From an uncultured Tropicimonas sp. (lineage in GTDB: Bacteria > Pseudomonadota > Alphaproteobacteria > Rhodobacterales > Rhodobacteraceae), in contig CANLZY010000016.1 of the NCBI GenBank assembly GCA_947495685.1, forward strand, positions 62,001-126,000: 64,000 bases of DNA. Direction: 5' to 3'. A program made the translations under genes and the position numbers. The number at the start of each line of letters is the position of its first letter. Positions within the stretch are counted from its first letter, which is position 1. Under the pieces are notes generated by a model. The model saw only the letters and a program-made list of their open reading frames with translations. It did not search any database and was not told the origin of the DNA. Below, piece after piece: positions 8,436 to 17,885 of this stretch.

Positions 8436-9614
8436 TTAGGCGTCCGTGTTAAGGTGCGCAGCGACGTCTGCCGCACGTATCCGAGCCAGATGGTCGGTTT
8501 CCGTGACATGATCAAGGCGTAGCCGGTCACATTTAAGGGCATTGTCGCGCTCAAAGGCGTGAAGAACCTCTTCGACCACCGGCGCCATGTCGGTGAATCG
8601 GATCTGCCCTGCAAGGAAGGAATCGAGCGCCTGCTCCTTGGCGGCGTTGAACACTGTCCCGGCCAGACCGCGAATGCGCATCACCTCGCGTGCCAGTCGA
8701 AGCGCCGGCCAGCGAGTTTCACAAGGCTCGCGAAACTCCAACTTGCCGATCTTGACCAGGTCCAGCCGTTCCACCGGCAGCGACCGCCGCTCGGGATAGT
8801 GCAGCGCATAGCCGATGGCGTGGCGCATGTCCGGCGGACCGACGTGCGCCATCAACGCGCCGTCGTTGAACCCCACCAACGCGTGGATCATCGATTGCGG
8901 ATGCACGACAACCTCGATTTGATCCGGCTCCAACCCAAAAAACTCTCGGGTTTCAATAACTTCCAGAGACTTGTTGAACATCGACGCGGAATCGACGGTG
9001 ATCCGCTGGCCCATGTCCCAATTGGGATGGGACGACGCCTGCGCCGGTGTTGCCGACGCCAGTTTCTCCAGCGGCCAGTCACGGAAAGCGCCGCCTGACG
9101 CGGTCAGGATCACCCGCTCCACCGCGGCAAGGTCCTCGCCCACCAATGCCTGGGCAACCGCGCTGTGCTCGCTGTCGACCGGCAGGATCTGGGCCTGGTT
9201 GTCGCGCGCGGTGCGCATCAGCAATTCACCCGCGCACACCAGCGATTCCTTGTTGGCCAGGGCCAATGTGGCTCCCTGTTCGAGCGCAGCCAGTCCCGGC
9301 GGCAGACCCGCCGCCCCGACGATGGCCGACATAACCCAGTCGGCAGGGCGCCGCGCGGCTTCGACGATCGCATCCGGCCCCGCAGCAACTTCGATCCCAC
9401 TGCCCGCAAGACGCTCCGCAAGCTTATGTTTTAGCTCGAAAAAGCACGTGATCGCAACATCTGCATCCAGGGCGATCGCCTGCTCGGCCAAACGGTTGAT
9501 GTTGCGGCCGCCCGACAGCGCCACAACATCGTATTCCTCCGGCGCGCGTGAAATCAGATCGACGGTGTTCTCGCCAATGGACCCGGTCGACCCGAAGATC
9601 GAGATCCGTCTCAT
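8436..9614 (-). CDS. dxr: 1-deoxy-D-xylulose 5-phosphate reductoisomerase
   Basis: Dxr (IspC) converts DXP to 2-C-methylerythritol 4-phosphate with NADPH, committing carbon to the non-mevalonate isoprenoid pathway, which also supplies UppS next door. The 392-residue protein opens with the NADPH motif ISIFGSTGSIGENT, has NKESLVCAGEL and the substrate/metal region VDSEHSAVAQAL, and ends with the four-helix C-terminal domain. Its ATG overlaps the cdsA stop codon (TGATG arrangement), so translation is probably coupled with cdsA. Length is standard. Confidence 0.97.
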   Translation of the reverse strand: MRRISIFGSTGSIGENTVDLISRAPEEYDVVALSGGRNINRLAEQAIALDADVAITCFFELKHKLAERLAGSGIEVAAGPDAIVEAARRPADWVMSAIVGAAGLPPGLAALEQGATLALANKESLVCAGELLMRTARDNQAQILPVDSEHSAVAQALVGEDLAAVERVILTASGGAFRDWPLEKLASATPAQASSHPNWDMGQRITVDSASMFNKSLEVIETREFFGLEPDQIEVVVHPQSMIHALVGFNDGALMAHVGPPDMRHAIGYALHYPERRSLPVERLDLVKIGKLEFREPCETRWPALRLAREVMRIRGLAGTVFNAAKEQALDSFLAGQIRFTDMAPVVEEVLHAFERDNALKCDRLRLDHVTETDHLARIRAADVAAHLNTDA

Positions 9615-10438
9615 ATGTTCACCCTCGGCACATCAACAACCAGCGCCAGCAGCAGCATGAACAAAGAGGCGCCCAGAAGCCCGTCGAATCGGTCGAACAG
9701 GCCACCGTGGCCGGGAATCAACGAGGACGAATCCTTCACGCCGACCCGCCGTTTCATGGCGCTCTCGGCGATGTCGCCCATCTGGGATGCAAACGACAGC
9801 AGCATCGAGATCCAGATCAGGTCTCGCCCGGCGTTCGTAAAGGTCAGGAACAGCGCTCCAACCAGTCCAGCGCCGATCCAGCCCGCCACGGTGCCGGACC
9901 AGGTTTTCTTGGGGCTGATCGAGGGCCAGAACTTGGGTCCGCCAAACCAGCGTCCGGCAAAGTAGCCGCCGATGTCCGTCACGACCACGACGATCACGAC
10001 CCAGAACAGCCAGGTGCCGCCATAGGTGTCGCGTGCCGTCACAAGCCCCCACCCGGCCACGGTGATACCAAGCGCAAACAGCATGAAGGTCAGCTTTTCC
10101 CGGGGCATGGCGGCCATACCGACCAATCCCGGCACCAGCAGCAGGAACAGATGCCAATCGGGGTTCTGCGACAACAGACCGGAGATGACCGATGCGCTGA
10201 ACGCGGCCAGCAGCATCGAGCCGACATCCCAACCCGGACGAATCATCCGGGCCAGCTCCCAGATCATCACCGCGGTGACAAAGACCACCAGCATCTGGAA
10301 CCAGACGCCCCCCAGGCGGATCGCAACCACGCCGATGACGACCATCAGCAGACCGGTCCAGGTTCGTGCGTTCAGATCTTCCCAGCGGTTCGATGGCGCA
10401 GTGGGCTTCGGGGCCGGGTTTGGGACATTGTCAGACAA
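9611..10438 (-). CDS. cdsA: Phosphatidate cytidylyltransferase CdsA
   Basis: CdsA makes CDP-diacylglycerol from phosphatidic acid and CTP in the inner membrane. The protein carries several hydrophobic spans and the family signature near the C-terminus (AMKRRVGVKDSSSLIPGHGG, then DRFDGLL). I choose a TTG start at 10436-10438, giving 275 residues, because a GGAG ribosome site lies 6 bases upstream and the start overlaps the uppS stop. The upstream in-frame ATG at 10588 would add 50 Ser/Pro-rich residues lying entirely inside uppS. Confidence 0.92.
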   Translation of the reverse strand: MSDNVPNPAPKPTAPSNRWEDLNARTWTGLLMVVIGVVAIRLGGVWFQMLVVFVTAVMIWELARMIRPGWDVGSMLLAAFSASVISGLLSQNPDWHLFLLLVPGLVGMAAMPREKLTFMLFALGITVAGWGLVTARDTYGGTWLFWVVIVVVVTDIGGYFAGRWFGGPKFWPSISPKKTWSGTVAGWIGAGLVGALFLTFTNAGRDLIWISMLLSFASQMGDIAESAMKRRVGVKDSSSLIPGHGGLFDRFDGLLGASLFMLLLALVVDVPRVNI

Positions 10439-11156
10439 GGACTGCTCCGAACCGCCGTTCACGGCGGCCAAAGCCGGCGAGGATTTCGGCGAATTTTTCG
10501 GCCGTGAAATCCGGCCAGAGGGTGTCGATGAACTCGTATTCCGCGTAGGCGGATTGCCAAAGAAGGAAGTTCGAAATGCGGGCTTCACCGCTGGTGCGGA
10601 TCACCAGGTCCGGGTCCGGCAGGGTTCGGGTGTCGAGGTATCGGCTCAGGGTTTCTGCATCGACGGCCTCGGGGTCGAGATCGCCGGCGGCAACATCCCG
10701 GGCCATCCGACGTGTCGCTCGCGTCACCTCGTCCCGACCACCGTAATTGAGCGCGATGGTCAGGTTGACCTGATCGTTCGGCGCGGTCAGCGACTCGAGG
10801 TCATCCATCAGCTTGACCAATTTCGGATCCAGCCGATCGCGGTCGCCGATGAAACGCACCCGCACGCCCTTGTACAGAAGGCGCTGCGCCTCCTTGATGA
10901 TATAGCGGCGAAACAGCGTCATCAGCCCCGAAACCTCGGCCTGGGTCCGCTTCCAGTTTTCAGTCGAGAAGGCAAAGATCGTCAGGTAGCGCACGCCCAG
11001 ATCCGGACAGGCCTCGACGATTTCCGAAACCCGCCGTGCCCCTGCCTGATGGCCAAACAGGCGCGGTCGCCCGCGCGCCTTGGCCCATCGACCGTTGCCG
11101 TCCATGATGATAGCCACATGTTCCGGTGCCTTGCGGCTTCGGTCGGTGGAGGGCAT
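10431..11156 (-). CDS. uppS: Undecaprenyl diphosphate synthase UppS
   Basis: UppS, a cis-prenyltransferase, builds the C55 lipid carrier for peptidoglycan and O-antigen from farnesyl and isopentenyl diphosphates. The 241-residue protein contains the catalytic HVAIIMDGNGRWAK near residue 13, FAFSTENWKR, the NYGGRDE motif, and the terminal DLVIRTSGEARISNFLLWQ substrate site. An AAAGGGG ribosome site precedes the ATG. It lies 36 bases downstream of frr, and the gene order pyrH-frr-uppS-cdsA-dxr is conserved across many bacteria. Confidence 0.97.
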   Translation of the reverse strand: MPSTDRSRKAPEHVAIIMDGNGRWAKARGRPRLFGHQAGARRVSEIVEACPDLGVRYLTIFAFSTENWKRTQAEVSGLMTLFRRYIIKEAQRLLYKGVRVRFIGDRDRLDPKLVKLMDDLESLTAPNDQVNLTIALNYGGRDEVTRATRRMARDVAAGDLDPEAVDAETLSRYLDTRTLPDPDLVIRTSGEARISNFLLWQSAYAEYEFIDTLWPDFTAEKFAEILAGFGRRERRFGAVLV

Positions 11157-11192
11157 GAATGGCCCCTTTCCTTGTGCAAAGTCTGGCGCAGG

Positions 11193-11759
11193 TCAGACCT
11201 GCATGATCTCTTCCTGCTTGGATTCCAGAGACTTGTCGACCAGCGCAATATGCTTGTCAGTCATCTCCTGGATCTCGTCGTGCCAGATCCGCTCATCGTC
11301 CTCGGGCATGCCGTCGTTCTTGGACTTCTTGAGCTGTTGCATGCCATCCTGGCGCACATTACGGATCGCGATCCGCGCGCTTTCGGCGTACTGGGCCGCA
11401 ACCTTGGTCAACTGCCGGCGGCGTTCCTCGTTCAGTTCCGGGATCGGCAGGCGGATGATGGTGCCATCGACAACCGGGTTGATCCCGAGCCCACTTTCAC
11501 GGAGCGCTTTTTCGGCCTTGGAGACCAGCGCCTTGTCCCAGATGTTCAACGTGATCATCCGCGGCTCGGGCACGTTCACCGTGCCGATCTGGTTCAGCGG
11601 CGTCATGGAGCCATAGGCGTCCACGTTGATCGGGTCGAGCATCGAGGCCGAGGCCCGACCGGTCCTCAGCGACAGAAATTCGTTCTTCAACGCCCGCAGA
11701 GCGCCGTCCATACGGTGCTTCAGGTCGTCCATATCCGGATCTTCGTAGTCTGCAGTCAT
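11193..11759 (-). CDS. frr: Ribosome recycling factor
   Basis: RRF splits post-termination ribosomes together with EF-G. The 188-residue protein starts [17 protein letters not shown], with [14 protein letters not shown] and the conserved ISIP-type region read here as [20 protein letters not shown], and a helical C-terminus. The ATG at 11757-11759 gives the normal family length; a longer start at 11993 would include non-conserved residues translated from the repeat region. It is separated from pyrH by 314 bases holding a structured repeat, which is a wider gap than usual for this gene pair. Confidence 0.96.
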   Translation of the reverse strand: MTADYEDPDMDDLKHRMDGALRALKNEFLSLRTGRASASMLDPINVDAYGSMTPLNQIGTVNVPEPRMITLNIWDKALVSKAEKALRESGLGINPVVDGTIIRLPIPELNEERRRQLTKVAAQYAESARIAIRNVRQDGMQQLKKSKNDGMPEDDERIWHDEIQEMTDKHIALVDKSLESKQEEIMQV

Positions 11760-12073
11760 GTGCCTGTTACCCTTCCAAGCATCTCGTTGGTTCGCAATGG
11801 TTCTAACGCTGTCCGGCCAGATTGTATAGGTTGCAAAGCGGCGCTTTCGCGCCGCGCCGTGGCAGTTGCGCGCACCGATTGTCACCGGCGCCGCGCGCCA
11901 ACGGCGCGCCCGGCCCAACTGACGGTGCACATCCACGATGTGGCGCTGGAGGGCGGGAGCCCTTCGAAAGCAAGCCGTTGGAGCGCAAGGCACAGTCCGC
12001 CCTGCGTATCCCGGCCGGCCCCATGCATTGTCCGCTCAAGGCGTCGGTACATCATACAGCTTGCAACGCAGGC
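11760..12073. other. pyrH-frr intergenic region with GC hairpins and a dispersed repeat
   Basis: This 314-base gap holds no convincing gene. Near frr it has a 7-bp GC hairpin (GCGGCGC 11838-11844, GCGCCGC 11849-11855; on the minus strand loop GAAA and then TTTGC) and, next to that, the structured repeat at 11893-11961. On the minus strand TATACAAT just downstream of the hairpin could be a -10 for a separate frr transcript, but I see no good -35. Confidence 0.6.
11893..11961 (+). repeat. Structured dispersed repeat, copy A
   Basis: A first hairpin (GCGCGCC/GGCGCGC, loop AAC; 11893-11909) is followed directly by CCGGCCCAAC (11910-11919). After 31 bases comes GGGCGGGAGCC (11951-11961). The 31-base middle part contains a possible stem CACAT/ATGTG. 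The same plan, with the same spacing but different stem sequences, occurs at 19159-19228 and, reversed, at 33096-33162. This copy lies between pyrH and frr. Confidence 0.75.
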
Positions 12074-12811
12074 TCAGCCCTGAACGCGCGTGTAGGTTCC
12101 TTCGCCCGCCAGAATGCCACGGAATCCGCCCGGTTCGTCCAGCGAAAACACGATGATCGGCAGGTTGTTGTCCCGGGCCAGCGCGATGGCCGAGGCATCC
12201 ATGACGCCAAGCCGGTTTGCCAGGCAATCGTCATAGGAAACAATGTCGTACCGAACCGCATCGGCGAACTTGTTCGGGTCCTTGTCATAGACGCCGTCGA
12301 CCTTCGTTCCCTTGAAGATGGCCTCGCATGCCATTTCATTGGCCCGGAGCGTCGCGGCGGTGTCGGTGGTGAAATACGGGTTGCCGGTGCCGGCGGCAAA
12401 GATGCAGACACGCTTCTTTTCCAGGTGGCGCACCGCGCGGCGGCGGATGTAGGGTTCTGCGACCTCGTCCATTCGGATGGCCGAAATCACCCGAGTGAAG
12501 ACGCCGATGCTCTCCAGCGACGATTGCATCGCCAGCGCGTTCATCACCGTTGCCAACATCCCCATGTAATCGGCCGTCGTCCGCTCCATCCCCTGCGCAG
12601 AGCCACTCAGCCCGCGAAAGATATTGCCGCCACCGATCACCATGCAGATCTCTACCCCCAGATCGTGGACCGACTTCACTTCACGGGCGATGCGTTCGAC
12701 CGTTGGCGGATGCAGGCCATAGCCTGTCGGACCCATCAGCGCTTCGCCGGAAATCTTCAGCAAAACCCTTTTGTAGGCCGTCTTCGGTTGATCCTCGGTC
12801 ACGTCCAACAT
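12074..12811 (-). CDS. pyrH: Uridylate kinase PyrH
   Basis: PyrH phosphorylates UMP to UDP and belongs to the amino acid kinase fold. The protein (245 residues) shows [14 protein letters not shown] for ATP binding, [10 protein letters not shown], and the substrate region [24 protein letters not shown] start at the ATG at 12809-12811 ([10 protein letters not shown]) because an AGGGGG ribosome site lies 8 bases upstream; the ATG at 12871 adds 20 residues that are not part of the family core. It is transcribed divergently from miaA, 78 bases away. Confidence 0.96.
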   Translation of the reverse strand: MLDVTEDQPKTAYKRVLLKISGEALMGPTGYGLHPPTVERIAREVKSVHDLGVEICMVIGGGNIFRGLSGSAQGMERTTADYMGMLATVMNALAMQSSLESIGVFTRVISAIRMDEVAEPYIRRRAVRHLEKKRVCIFAAGTGNPYFTTDTAATLRANEMACEAIFKGTKVDGVYDKDPNKFADAVRYDIVSYDDCLANRLGVMDASAIALARDNNLPIIVFSLDEPGGFRGILAGEGTYTRVQG

Positions 12812-12889
12812 ATCAAAAGCCCCCTGATCTGCGTCACGCGCCTTCCTGTCGGAAAACGGCGCCGGCTTCAACCTTCAAGGCGTCCGAAG

Positions 12890-13759
12890 ATGGGGATATC
12901 CCTACCCGAAATCGACTCGGAGCGACCGGTTCTGATTGCCGGCCCCACCGCCAGTGGCAAGTCCGCACTGGCGCTCGAAATTGCCGATACCAGTGGCGGC
13001 ATCATCGTCAATGCCGATGCGCTGCAGGTCTATGATACCTGGAACGTGCTGACGGCCCGGCCCGATGCGGCGGATCTGGCCCGTGCGCAGCACCTGCTCT
13101 ATGGCCATGTCGGTCAGTTCGAGAGCTACTCCGTTGGTCACTGGCTACGCGAGACAGCCCCCCTGCTGCAGGGACCGAAGCGCCCGATTATCGTTGGCGG
13201 CACGGGCCTCTACTTCACCGCTCTGACCGAAGGGCTGGTCGAAATCCCCGCGGTGCCCGACTCCGTCCGCAGGCACGGCAATGACCTGCAAACCGCAGAG
13301 ATGCTCGCGGCGCTGGACCCGGACACGGCGGCAAGGATCGACACCGCCAACCCGGCCCGGGTGCAGCGCGCCTGGGAGGTGCAACAGGCGACCGGCACCG
13401 GGCTGGCGGAATGGCAATCACGTACCCCGCCGCCCCTGCTGCCGCTGTCGCAGGCTCAGGCTCTGGTCATCGACGCCCCCAAGGACTGGCTGTCGCCGCG
13501 AATCGACCGACGGTTCGACATGATGCTGGAGGCAGGTGCGCTGGAGGAGGCGCGGGCAAATCTCGATACCTGGGACCCGACGCTGCCATCGTCACGTGCC
13601 ATCGGGGCGCCGGAACTGATCGCGTACCTGCGGGGCGAGATGACACTGGAGGATGCCCGCACAGCGGCACAGATTGCGACACGGCAATACGCCAAGCGAC
13701 AGAGAACCTGGTTCCGGGCCCGCATGAAGACCTGGAACATCCTGTCCATGGCGGGATGA
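12890..13759 (+). CDS. miaA: tRNA dimethylallyltransferase MiaA
   Basis: MiaA prenylates A37 of tRNAs that read UNN codons, using dimethylallyl diphosphate. The 289-residue protein has the P-loop [15 protein letters not shown] near residue 15, the conserved [23 protein letters not shown] and [12 protein letters not shown] segments, and the C-terminal [12 protein letters not shown]. It is slightly shorter than the enterobacterial enzyme. It diverges from pyrH, so the 78-base gap must carry both promoters. The following AraC-type gene begins about 105 bases downstream. Confidence 0.96.
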   Translation: MGISLPEIDSERPVLIAGPTASGKSALALEIADTSGGIIVNADALQVYDTWNVLTARPDAADLARAQHLLYGHVGQFESYSVGHWLRETAPLLQGPKRPIIVGGTGLYFTALTEGLVEIPAVPDSVRRHGNDLQTAEMLAALDPDTAARIDTANPARVQRAWEVQQATGTGLAEWQSRTPPPLLPLSQAQALVIDAPKDWLSPRIDRRFDMMLEAGALEEARANLDTWDPTLPSSRAIGAPELIAYLRGEMTLEDARTAAQIATRQYAKRQRTWFRARMKTWNILSMAG

Positions 13760-13864
13760 CCCTTGCCACCAACAAGGACGAACCGAACCTCAAGCGGGGT
13801 TGATTCGCACTTGTCCACAGGGCAAGGTCGCAAAATCGAACCACAGCTGCCCCGGGGTTCCATC

Positions 13865-14671
13865 ATGACTGTCCTGCCTGTGACGCCGTCCGGCCCCCTT
13901 CGACTGGTGCCAATGCAACAGCTGACCCGCGGTGGACGCTGGCGCACCGAGGCAATGCGAAGCTACCGCATGCCGCTGTTGCTCTGGTTCACCCGAGGCC
14001 AGGGCCGGATCACCGTTGCAGGGCTGACCCGAGGTTTTGGCCCCCACAACGCGGTCTATATACCACCCAACACGATGCACGGCTTCGAGGTTTCGGGCCA
14101 GGTGTTCGGCACCGCTGCGTTTTTCAACGCAGCATCCGCGATCGACCTGCCCGATGCGCCGGTGCACTTGCGGATCCGGGAAGCGCGCCTGCAGGCAGAG
14201 GCCAGCGTCTTGCTGGAGAACCTCCAGCGCGAGGTCGAGGGCGACCGACCACTGCGCGACAAGGCCATTCACCATTACACCGGGCTTTTGTCCGTCTGGC
14301 TTGACCGGCAACGCATTTCAACCGAGGACCTGGCCGAAGACAGCGCCGCGCGGGCGCTGGTGCGGCGCTATACCGGCGCCATCGAGGACCAGCTCTATAC
14401 CGGGCAGTCGGTCAGCGATTTTGCCGAAGCATTGGGCGTCACCCCGACCCACCTGAGCCGTGTCTGCAACCAGACCTGCGGCCGGCCGGCTTCCGAGCTT
14501 CTGGCCGACCGTCTGACCTTCGAGGCACGGCGGCTGCTGCTGGACACCTCGTTGCCGGTCAAACGGGTCGCAGAGGTGCTCGGATACAACTCAGCCGCCT
14601 ATTTCACCCGCGCCTTCCACAATCGCACCGGCCAGACGCCGACCGAGTTTCGCGAGGCTCCCCGCGCCTGA
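13865..14671 (+). CDS. AraC-family transcriptional regulator
   Basis: A 268-residue regulator with an N-terminal cupin-like sensing half (TRGQGRITVAG, YIPPNTMHGFEV) and a C-terminal AraC-type double helix-turn-helix (about residues 175-262; SVSDFAEALGVTPTHLSRVC and VKRVAEVLGYNSAAYFTRAF). The start at 13865 is preferred; 34 extra in-frame residues upstream look non-conserved. It sits directly upstream of the ABC importer genes and points the same way. A 13-bp direct repeat with 22-bp periodicity in the 381-base gap between them looks like its operator, so it probably controls the importer (inference). The ligand is unknown. Confidence 0.9.
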   Translation: MTVLPVTPSGPLRLVPMQQLTRGGRWRTEAMRSYRMPLLLWFTRGQGRITVAGLTRGFGPHNAVYIPPNTMHGFEVSGQVFGTAAFFNAASAIDLPDAPVHLRIREARLQAEASVLLENLQREVEGDRPLRDKAIHHYTGLLSVWLDRQRISTEDLAEDSAARALVRRYTGAIEDQLYTGQSVSDFAEALGVTPTHLSRVCNQTCGRPASELLADRLTFEARRLLLDTSLPVKRVAEVLGYNSAAYFTRAFHNRTGQTPTEFREAPRA

Positions 14672-15052
14672 CCTAACGTCAAGGGGCGACAACCGCATCT
14701 CGGTGCCAACGGCCCGGCCTTGCCGCCCTAATCGCCCGCCTTCGTGGAGAATTCTGCGTTTGTCCGCCGACGCATCCGGCCATCGCGCTGACCGGTCGAC
14801 AGGTCGCGTTGCCGAAATCTGGTCATTTTGTATTGCCTTCCAGATCAATGTCGCTTTTGCTTCTCGCGAATGTCGCTTTTGACCTATCGTCGGTTGAATG
14901 GCGGCGTTGACGGTTCGGCCAATCCGTTGCCGAATGATCAGACCAGTGGTGACCAAAACAGAGGACAGCGGAATTTCCGAAACGACACTATTCGGTAGCG
15001 CGCAAAGTTCCCGCTTCGCCACGGCAAAAGTGAGTATCCCAGGGAGACCAGA
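14672..15052. other. Leader/promoter region of the ABC importer operon
   Basis: This 381-base region has no gene that I can support. It contains the direct repeat described separately (14847-14881) and several TTGAC/TTGAAT-like hexamers (14890-14935) without a convincing -10 partner. An AGGGAG ribosome site lies just before the ATG of the substrate-binding protein. Confidence 0.6.
14847..14881 (+). promoter_or_regulatory. Direct repeat, likely AraC-type operator
   Basis: AATGTCGCTTTTG occurs twice in the same orientation (14847-14859 and 14869-14881), with starts 22 bases apart, about two helical turns. AraC-family proteins typically bind such direct repeats because each of their two helix-turn-helix units contacts successive major grooves. 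The regulator gene ends 175 bases upstream and the importer operon starts 170 bases downstream. Confidence 0.6.
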
Positions 15053-16714
15053 ATGACCCAACCTACCCTTACCGGTAAGCCCATCCACTCGGCCGCCCGG
15101 ATGTACGCCAGGGAATTCAAGGCCGGTCAGCTTGACCGCCGCGAGTTCCTGACCCGCGCGACAGCGCTTGGCGTTACCGCCGCCGGTGCATACGCCCTCA
15201 TCGGCGCCCATCAGCCCGCGATGGCCATGGACAAGCCCATGATGGGCGGCACGATCCGCATCCAGCAGGAAGTACGGGGCATGAAAGAGCCGCGGCTGTA
15301 CGACTGGTCGGAAATCGGCAACATCACCCGCGGCTGGCTTGAACTGCTCGTGCATTACGAAGCCGATGGCACATTCGTACCTGTCCTTCTCGAGAGCTGG
15401 GACGTCAGCGACGATGCCACCGAATACACTCTGAACCTGCGCCCGGGCGTGACCTGGAACAACGGTGACGCCTTCAAGGCATCCGATGTGCTCTACAACA
15501 TCGAGATGTGGTGCGACAAAGCCGTCGAAGGCAATTCGATGGCCACGCGGATGGCATCGCTGATCGACGACGCGACCGGCAAGCTGCGGGACGGCGCCGC
15601 CGTCGTGGTTGACGATCTGACCATCAAGCTGACCCTGCCGGCCCCCGACATCACGCTGATTGCCAGCATGGCCGACTACCCGGCCCCGATCGCCCACCCG
15701 TCTGCAAAATACGACGATCCTGTCGGCGACCCGATCGGCACCGGCCCCTACATCCCCGAGAGCTATGCGGTGGGCGAAAAGGCGGTGATCGTGCGCAATC
15801 CGGACCACGTCTGGTGGAACAAAGGCAACGGCGCCTACCTCGACCGGATCGAGTTCATCGACTACGGCACCGACCCGGCAGCCTTCATGGCGGCCCTGGA
15901 ATCCGACGAAGTCGACATGGTTTACGAGACGACGGGCGAGTTTATCGACATCCTGTCCGATCTCGGCCTTCAGATGTCCGAAGTGACGACCGCCGCAACG
16001 CTGGTCATTCGCACCAACCAGCAGACCGAAGTTGACGGCAAGCCGCCCTATGGCGATGTCCGCGTGCGCAAGGCGTTGCAGATGGCGATCGACAATGCCG
16101 TCCTGCTCGAACTTGGGTATGCCGGTCGTGGCACGGTCGCCGAGAACCATCACGTCTGCCCGATCCATCCGGAATACGCCAAGCTTCCGCCGATGCCGTT
16201 TGATCCCGACGGTGCAAAGGCACTGATGGAGGACGCCGGCATGATGGACTTCGAGCACGAAATCACGTCGCTCGACGATGGCTTCAACAAGGACACCTGC
16301 GACGCGGTGGCCGCGCAACTGCGCGACGCCGGCTTCAAGGTCAAGCGGACGGTCCTGCCCGGCTCGACGTACTGGAACGATTGGGCGAAATTCCCGTTCT
16401 CTGCCACGGAATGGAACCAACGTCCGCTTGGCGTACAGGTTCTGGCGCTCGCCTATGTGAGCGGTGTTCCGTGGAACGAGACCGGCTTTGCCAATGCTGA
16501 ATTCGACGCGCTTCTGAGCGATGCTATGGCGATTGCAGATGCCGACAAGCGCCGCGAGATCATGGCAAAGCTCCAGACGATGATGCAGGAAGAAGGCGTG
16601 ATCGTCCAACCCTACTGGCGCTCGCTGTTCCGCCACTTCCGCGACGGCATCGTGGGCGCGGAAATGCATCCGCAGTTCGAGATCCGCTATCAGTTCATCG
16701 GCCTGACGGGCTGA
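15053..16714 (+). CDS. Tat-exported substrate-binding protein of a peptide-type ABC importer
   Basis: A family 5 extracellular solute-binding protein (DppA/OppA type) of 553 residues that captures a small solute in the periplasm. The N-terminus carries a twin-arginine signal ([13 protein letters not shown], Arg29-Arg30) ending at about residue 58. The mature part has the usual [18 protein letters not shown]-like region (read here as [14 protein letters not shown]), a GTGPY motif, and [12 protein letters not shown]. It is first in an operon with two permeases and a fused ATPase, behind an AraC-type regulator. The family transports peptides, but also opines, sugars and nickel, so the substrate is open. 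Confidence 0.92.
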   Translation: MTQPTLTGKPIHSAARMYAREFKAGQLDRREFLTRATALGVTAAGAYALIGAHQPAMAMDKPMMGGTIRIQQEVRGMKEPRLYDWSEIGNITRGWLELLVHYEADGTFVPVLLESWDVSDDATEYTLNLRPGVTWNNGDAFKASDVLYNIEMWCDKAVEGNSMATRMASLIDDATGKLRDGAAVVVDDLTIKLTLPAPDITLIASMADYPAPIAHPSAKYDDPVGDPIGTGPYIPESYAVGEKAVIVRNPDHVWWNKGNGAYLDRIEFIDYGTDPAAFMAALESDEVDMVYETTGEFIDILSDLGLQMSEVTTAATLVIRTNQQTEVDGKPPYGDVRVRKALQMAIDNAVLLELGYAGRGTVAENHHVCPIHPEYAKLPPMPFDPDGAKALMEDAGMMDFEHEITSLDDGFNKDTCDAVAAQLRDAGFKVKRTVLPGSTYWNDWAKFPFSATEWNQRPLGVQVLALAYVSGVPWNETGFANAEFDALLSDAMAIADADKRREIMAKLQTMMQEEGVIVQPYWRSLFRHFRDGIVGAEMHPQFEIRYQFIGLTG

Positions 16715-16739
16715 TCGCCACCCGGCGACCCAAACACGG

Positions 16740-16765
16740 TGACCGCGGGTGTCCGCCCGCGGTCA
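16740..16765 (+). promoter_or_regulatory. Intercistronic hairpin after the substrate-binding protein gene
   Basis: TGACCGCGGG (16740-16749) and CCCGCGGTCA (16756-16765) form a perfect 10-bp stem with a 6-base loop, 26 bases after the stop codon. There is no T-tract, so it probably protects the upstream mRNA end. That would fit the usual need for more binding protein than permease. Confidence 0.65.
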
Positions 16766-16829
16766 TTCCCCCAACGATGCGCAGACCGACCCCAACGGAT
16801 CGGCCCCGCGTTTCCGGTAGGAAAGAACC

Positions 16830-17873
16830 ATGGCCATATTCCTGCTCCGCCGTATCGGAGTGATGCTGCTCACCGCCATAGCACTGACCTTCATCGTGTT
16901 CGTCTTGACGAACCTGCAGCCCAATCTCGAGAAAGTCGCAAAGTTCCAGGGCAACGTCCGCATGACCGACGAAGAGGTCACCAGCTGGCTGGGCAAGAAC
17001 GGGTACGACCGGTCGATGGTGGCCCGCTATGGCGAGTGGCTTGGCGTCGTGCCCGGCTGGACCTACACGGATGACGCGGGCAAGGTGACCGGCCGCTGCA
17101 TCGACGACGACAACGCCGACCAGGCACAAACCCGCTGCGGCGTGCTGCAGGGGGAGTGGGGCCATTCGATCGTCTTCAAGGAAGACGTGCGGGACATCGT
17201 GTTCAAGCGCCTTGGGCTGACCGCCAAGCTGATGTTCTGGGTCATGATACTGATGGTGCCGATGGCGCTGGTCCTGGGTGTGCTCGCCGGAATGCGCGAA
17301 GGCACGCGGCTCGACCGATCGCTTTCCACCATTTCCATCGCCACGACGGCGACACCCGAATATGTGTCCGGGGTGATCCTGATTGCTGTCTTTGCCTCCT
17401 CTGCCGTCGGCCTGAAATGGTTCAAGGGGACTGCCACCAGCGCCATGGACGATATCACCTTTGCCAACTTCACCCTGCCGGTGGTGACCATCGCCCTGTA
17501 CGGCATGGGCTACATTGCCCGGATGACCCGCGCCTCCATGACCGAGGTCATGACCACCCAGTATATCCGGACGGCCCGCCTGAAGGGTGTGAGCTTTACC
17601 AACATCGTCCTGAAACACGCACTGCGCAATGCGCTGATCGCCCCGTTCACGGTCATCATGTTGCAGATCCCGTGGCTGTTGAACGGCGTGGTGATCGTGG
17701 AGACGCTGTTCAACTACAAGGGCTTCGGTTGGACACTTGTCCAGGCCGCCGGGAACAACGACGTCGAGTTGCTTCTGGGCTGTTCGGTCGTGGCCGTCAT
17801 CGTGGTGTTGGTGACGCAGCTGATATCGGATGTCGGCTATGTCTTCCTGAACCCGCGCATTCGCATTTCTTAA
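16830..17873 (+). CDS. ABC importer permease, DppB type
   Basis: Inner-membrane permease (347 residues) of the peptide/opine/nickel family. The first membrane span (residues 8-27, ending IVFVLTNLQPN) is followed by an enlarged periplasmic loop to about residue 130, with a Cys pair (RCIDDDNADQAQTRC). The C-terminal permease domain holds the ATPase-contact EAA loop (RTARLKGVSFTNIVLKHALR). It starts 115 bases after the substrate-binding protein gene, beyond the hairpin, with a GGTAGGA ribosome site, and ends 12 bases before the second permease. The large first loop makes it longer than the usual 310-335 residues. Confidence 0.92.
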   Translation: MAIFLLRRIGVMLLTAIALTFIVFVLTNLQPNLEKVAKFQGNVRMTDEEVTSWLGKNGYDRSMVARYGEWLGVVPGWTYTDDAGKVTGRCIDDDNADQAQTRCGVLQGEWGHSIVFKEDVRDIVFKRLGLTAKLMFWVMILMVPMALVLGVLAGMREGTRLDRSLSTISIATTATPEYVSGVILIAVFASSAVGLKWFKGTATSAMDDITFANFTLPVVTIALYGMGYIARMTRASMTEVMTTQYIRTARLKGVSFTNIVLKHALRNALIAPFTVIMLQIPWLLNGVVIVETLFNYKGFGWTLVQAAGNNDVELLLGCSVVAVIVVLVTQLISDVGYVFLNPRIRIS

Positions 17874-17885
17874 AGGCCAAAGAGC

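Noticed and set aside
9611-10588. Long form of cdsA with 50 extra N-terminal residues
   Set aside because: The extra part lies wholly within uppS and is Ser/Pro-rich; the TTG at 10438 has a proper ribosome site.
11803-11993. N-terminal extension of frr through the repeat region
   Set aside because: The extension translates the GC hairpins and repeat; the ATG at 11759 gives the exact family length.
14591-16669. 692-codon minus-strand open frame opposite the substrate-binding protein
   Set aside because: Product is His/Gln/Arg-rich without motifs; the plus-strand gene has a Tat signal and family motifs.
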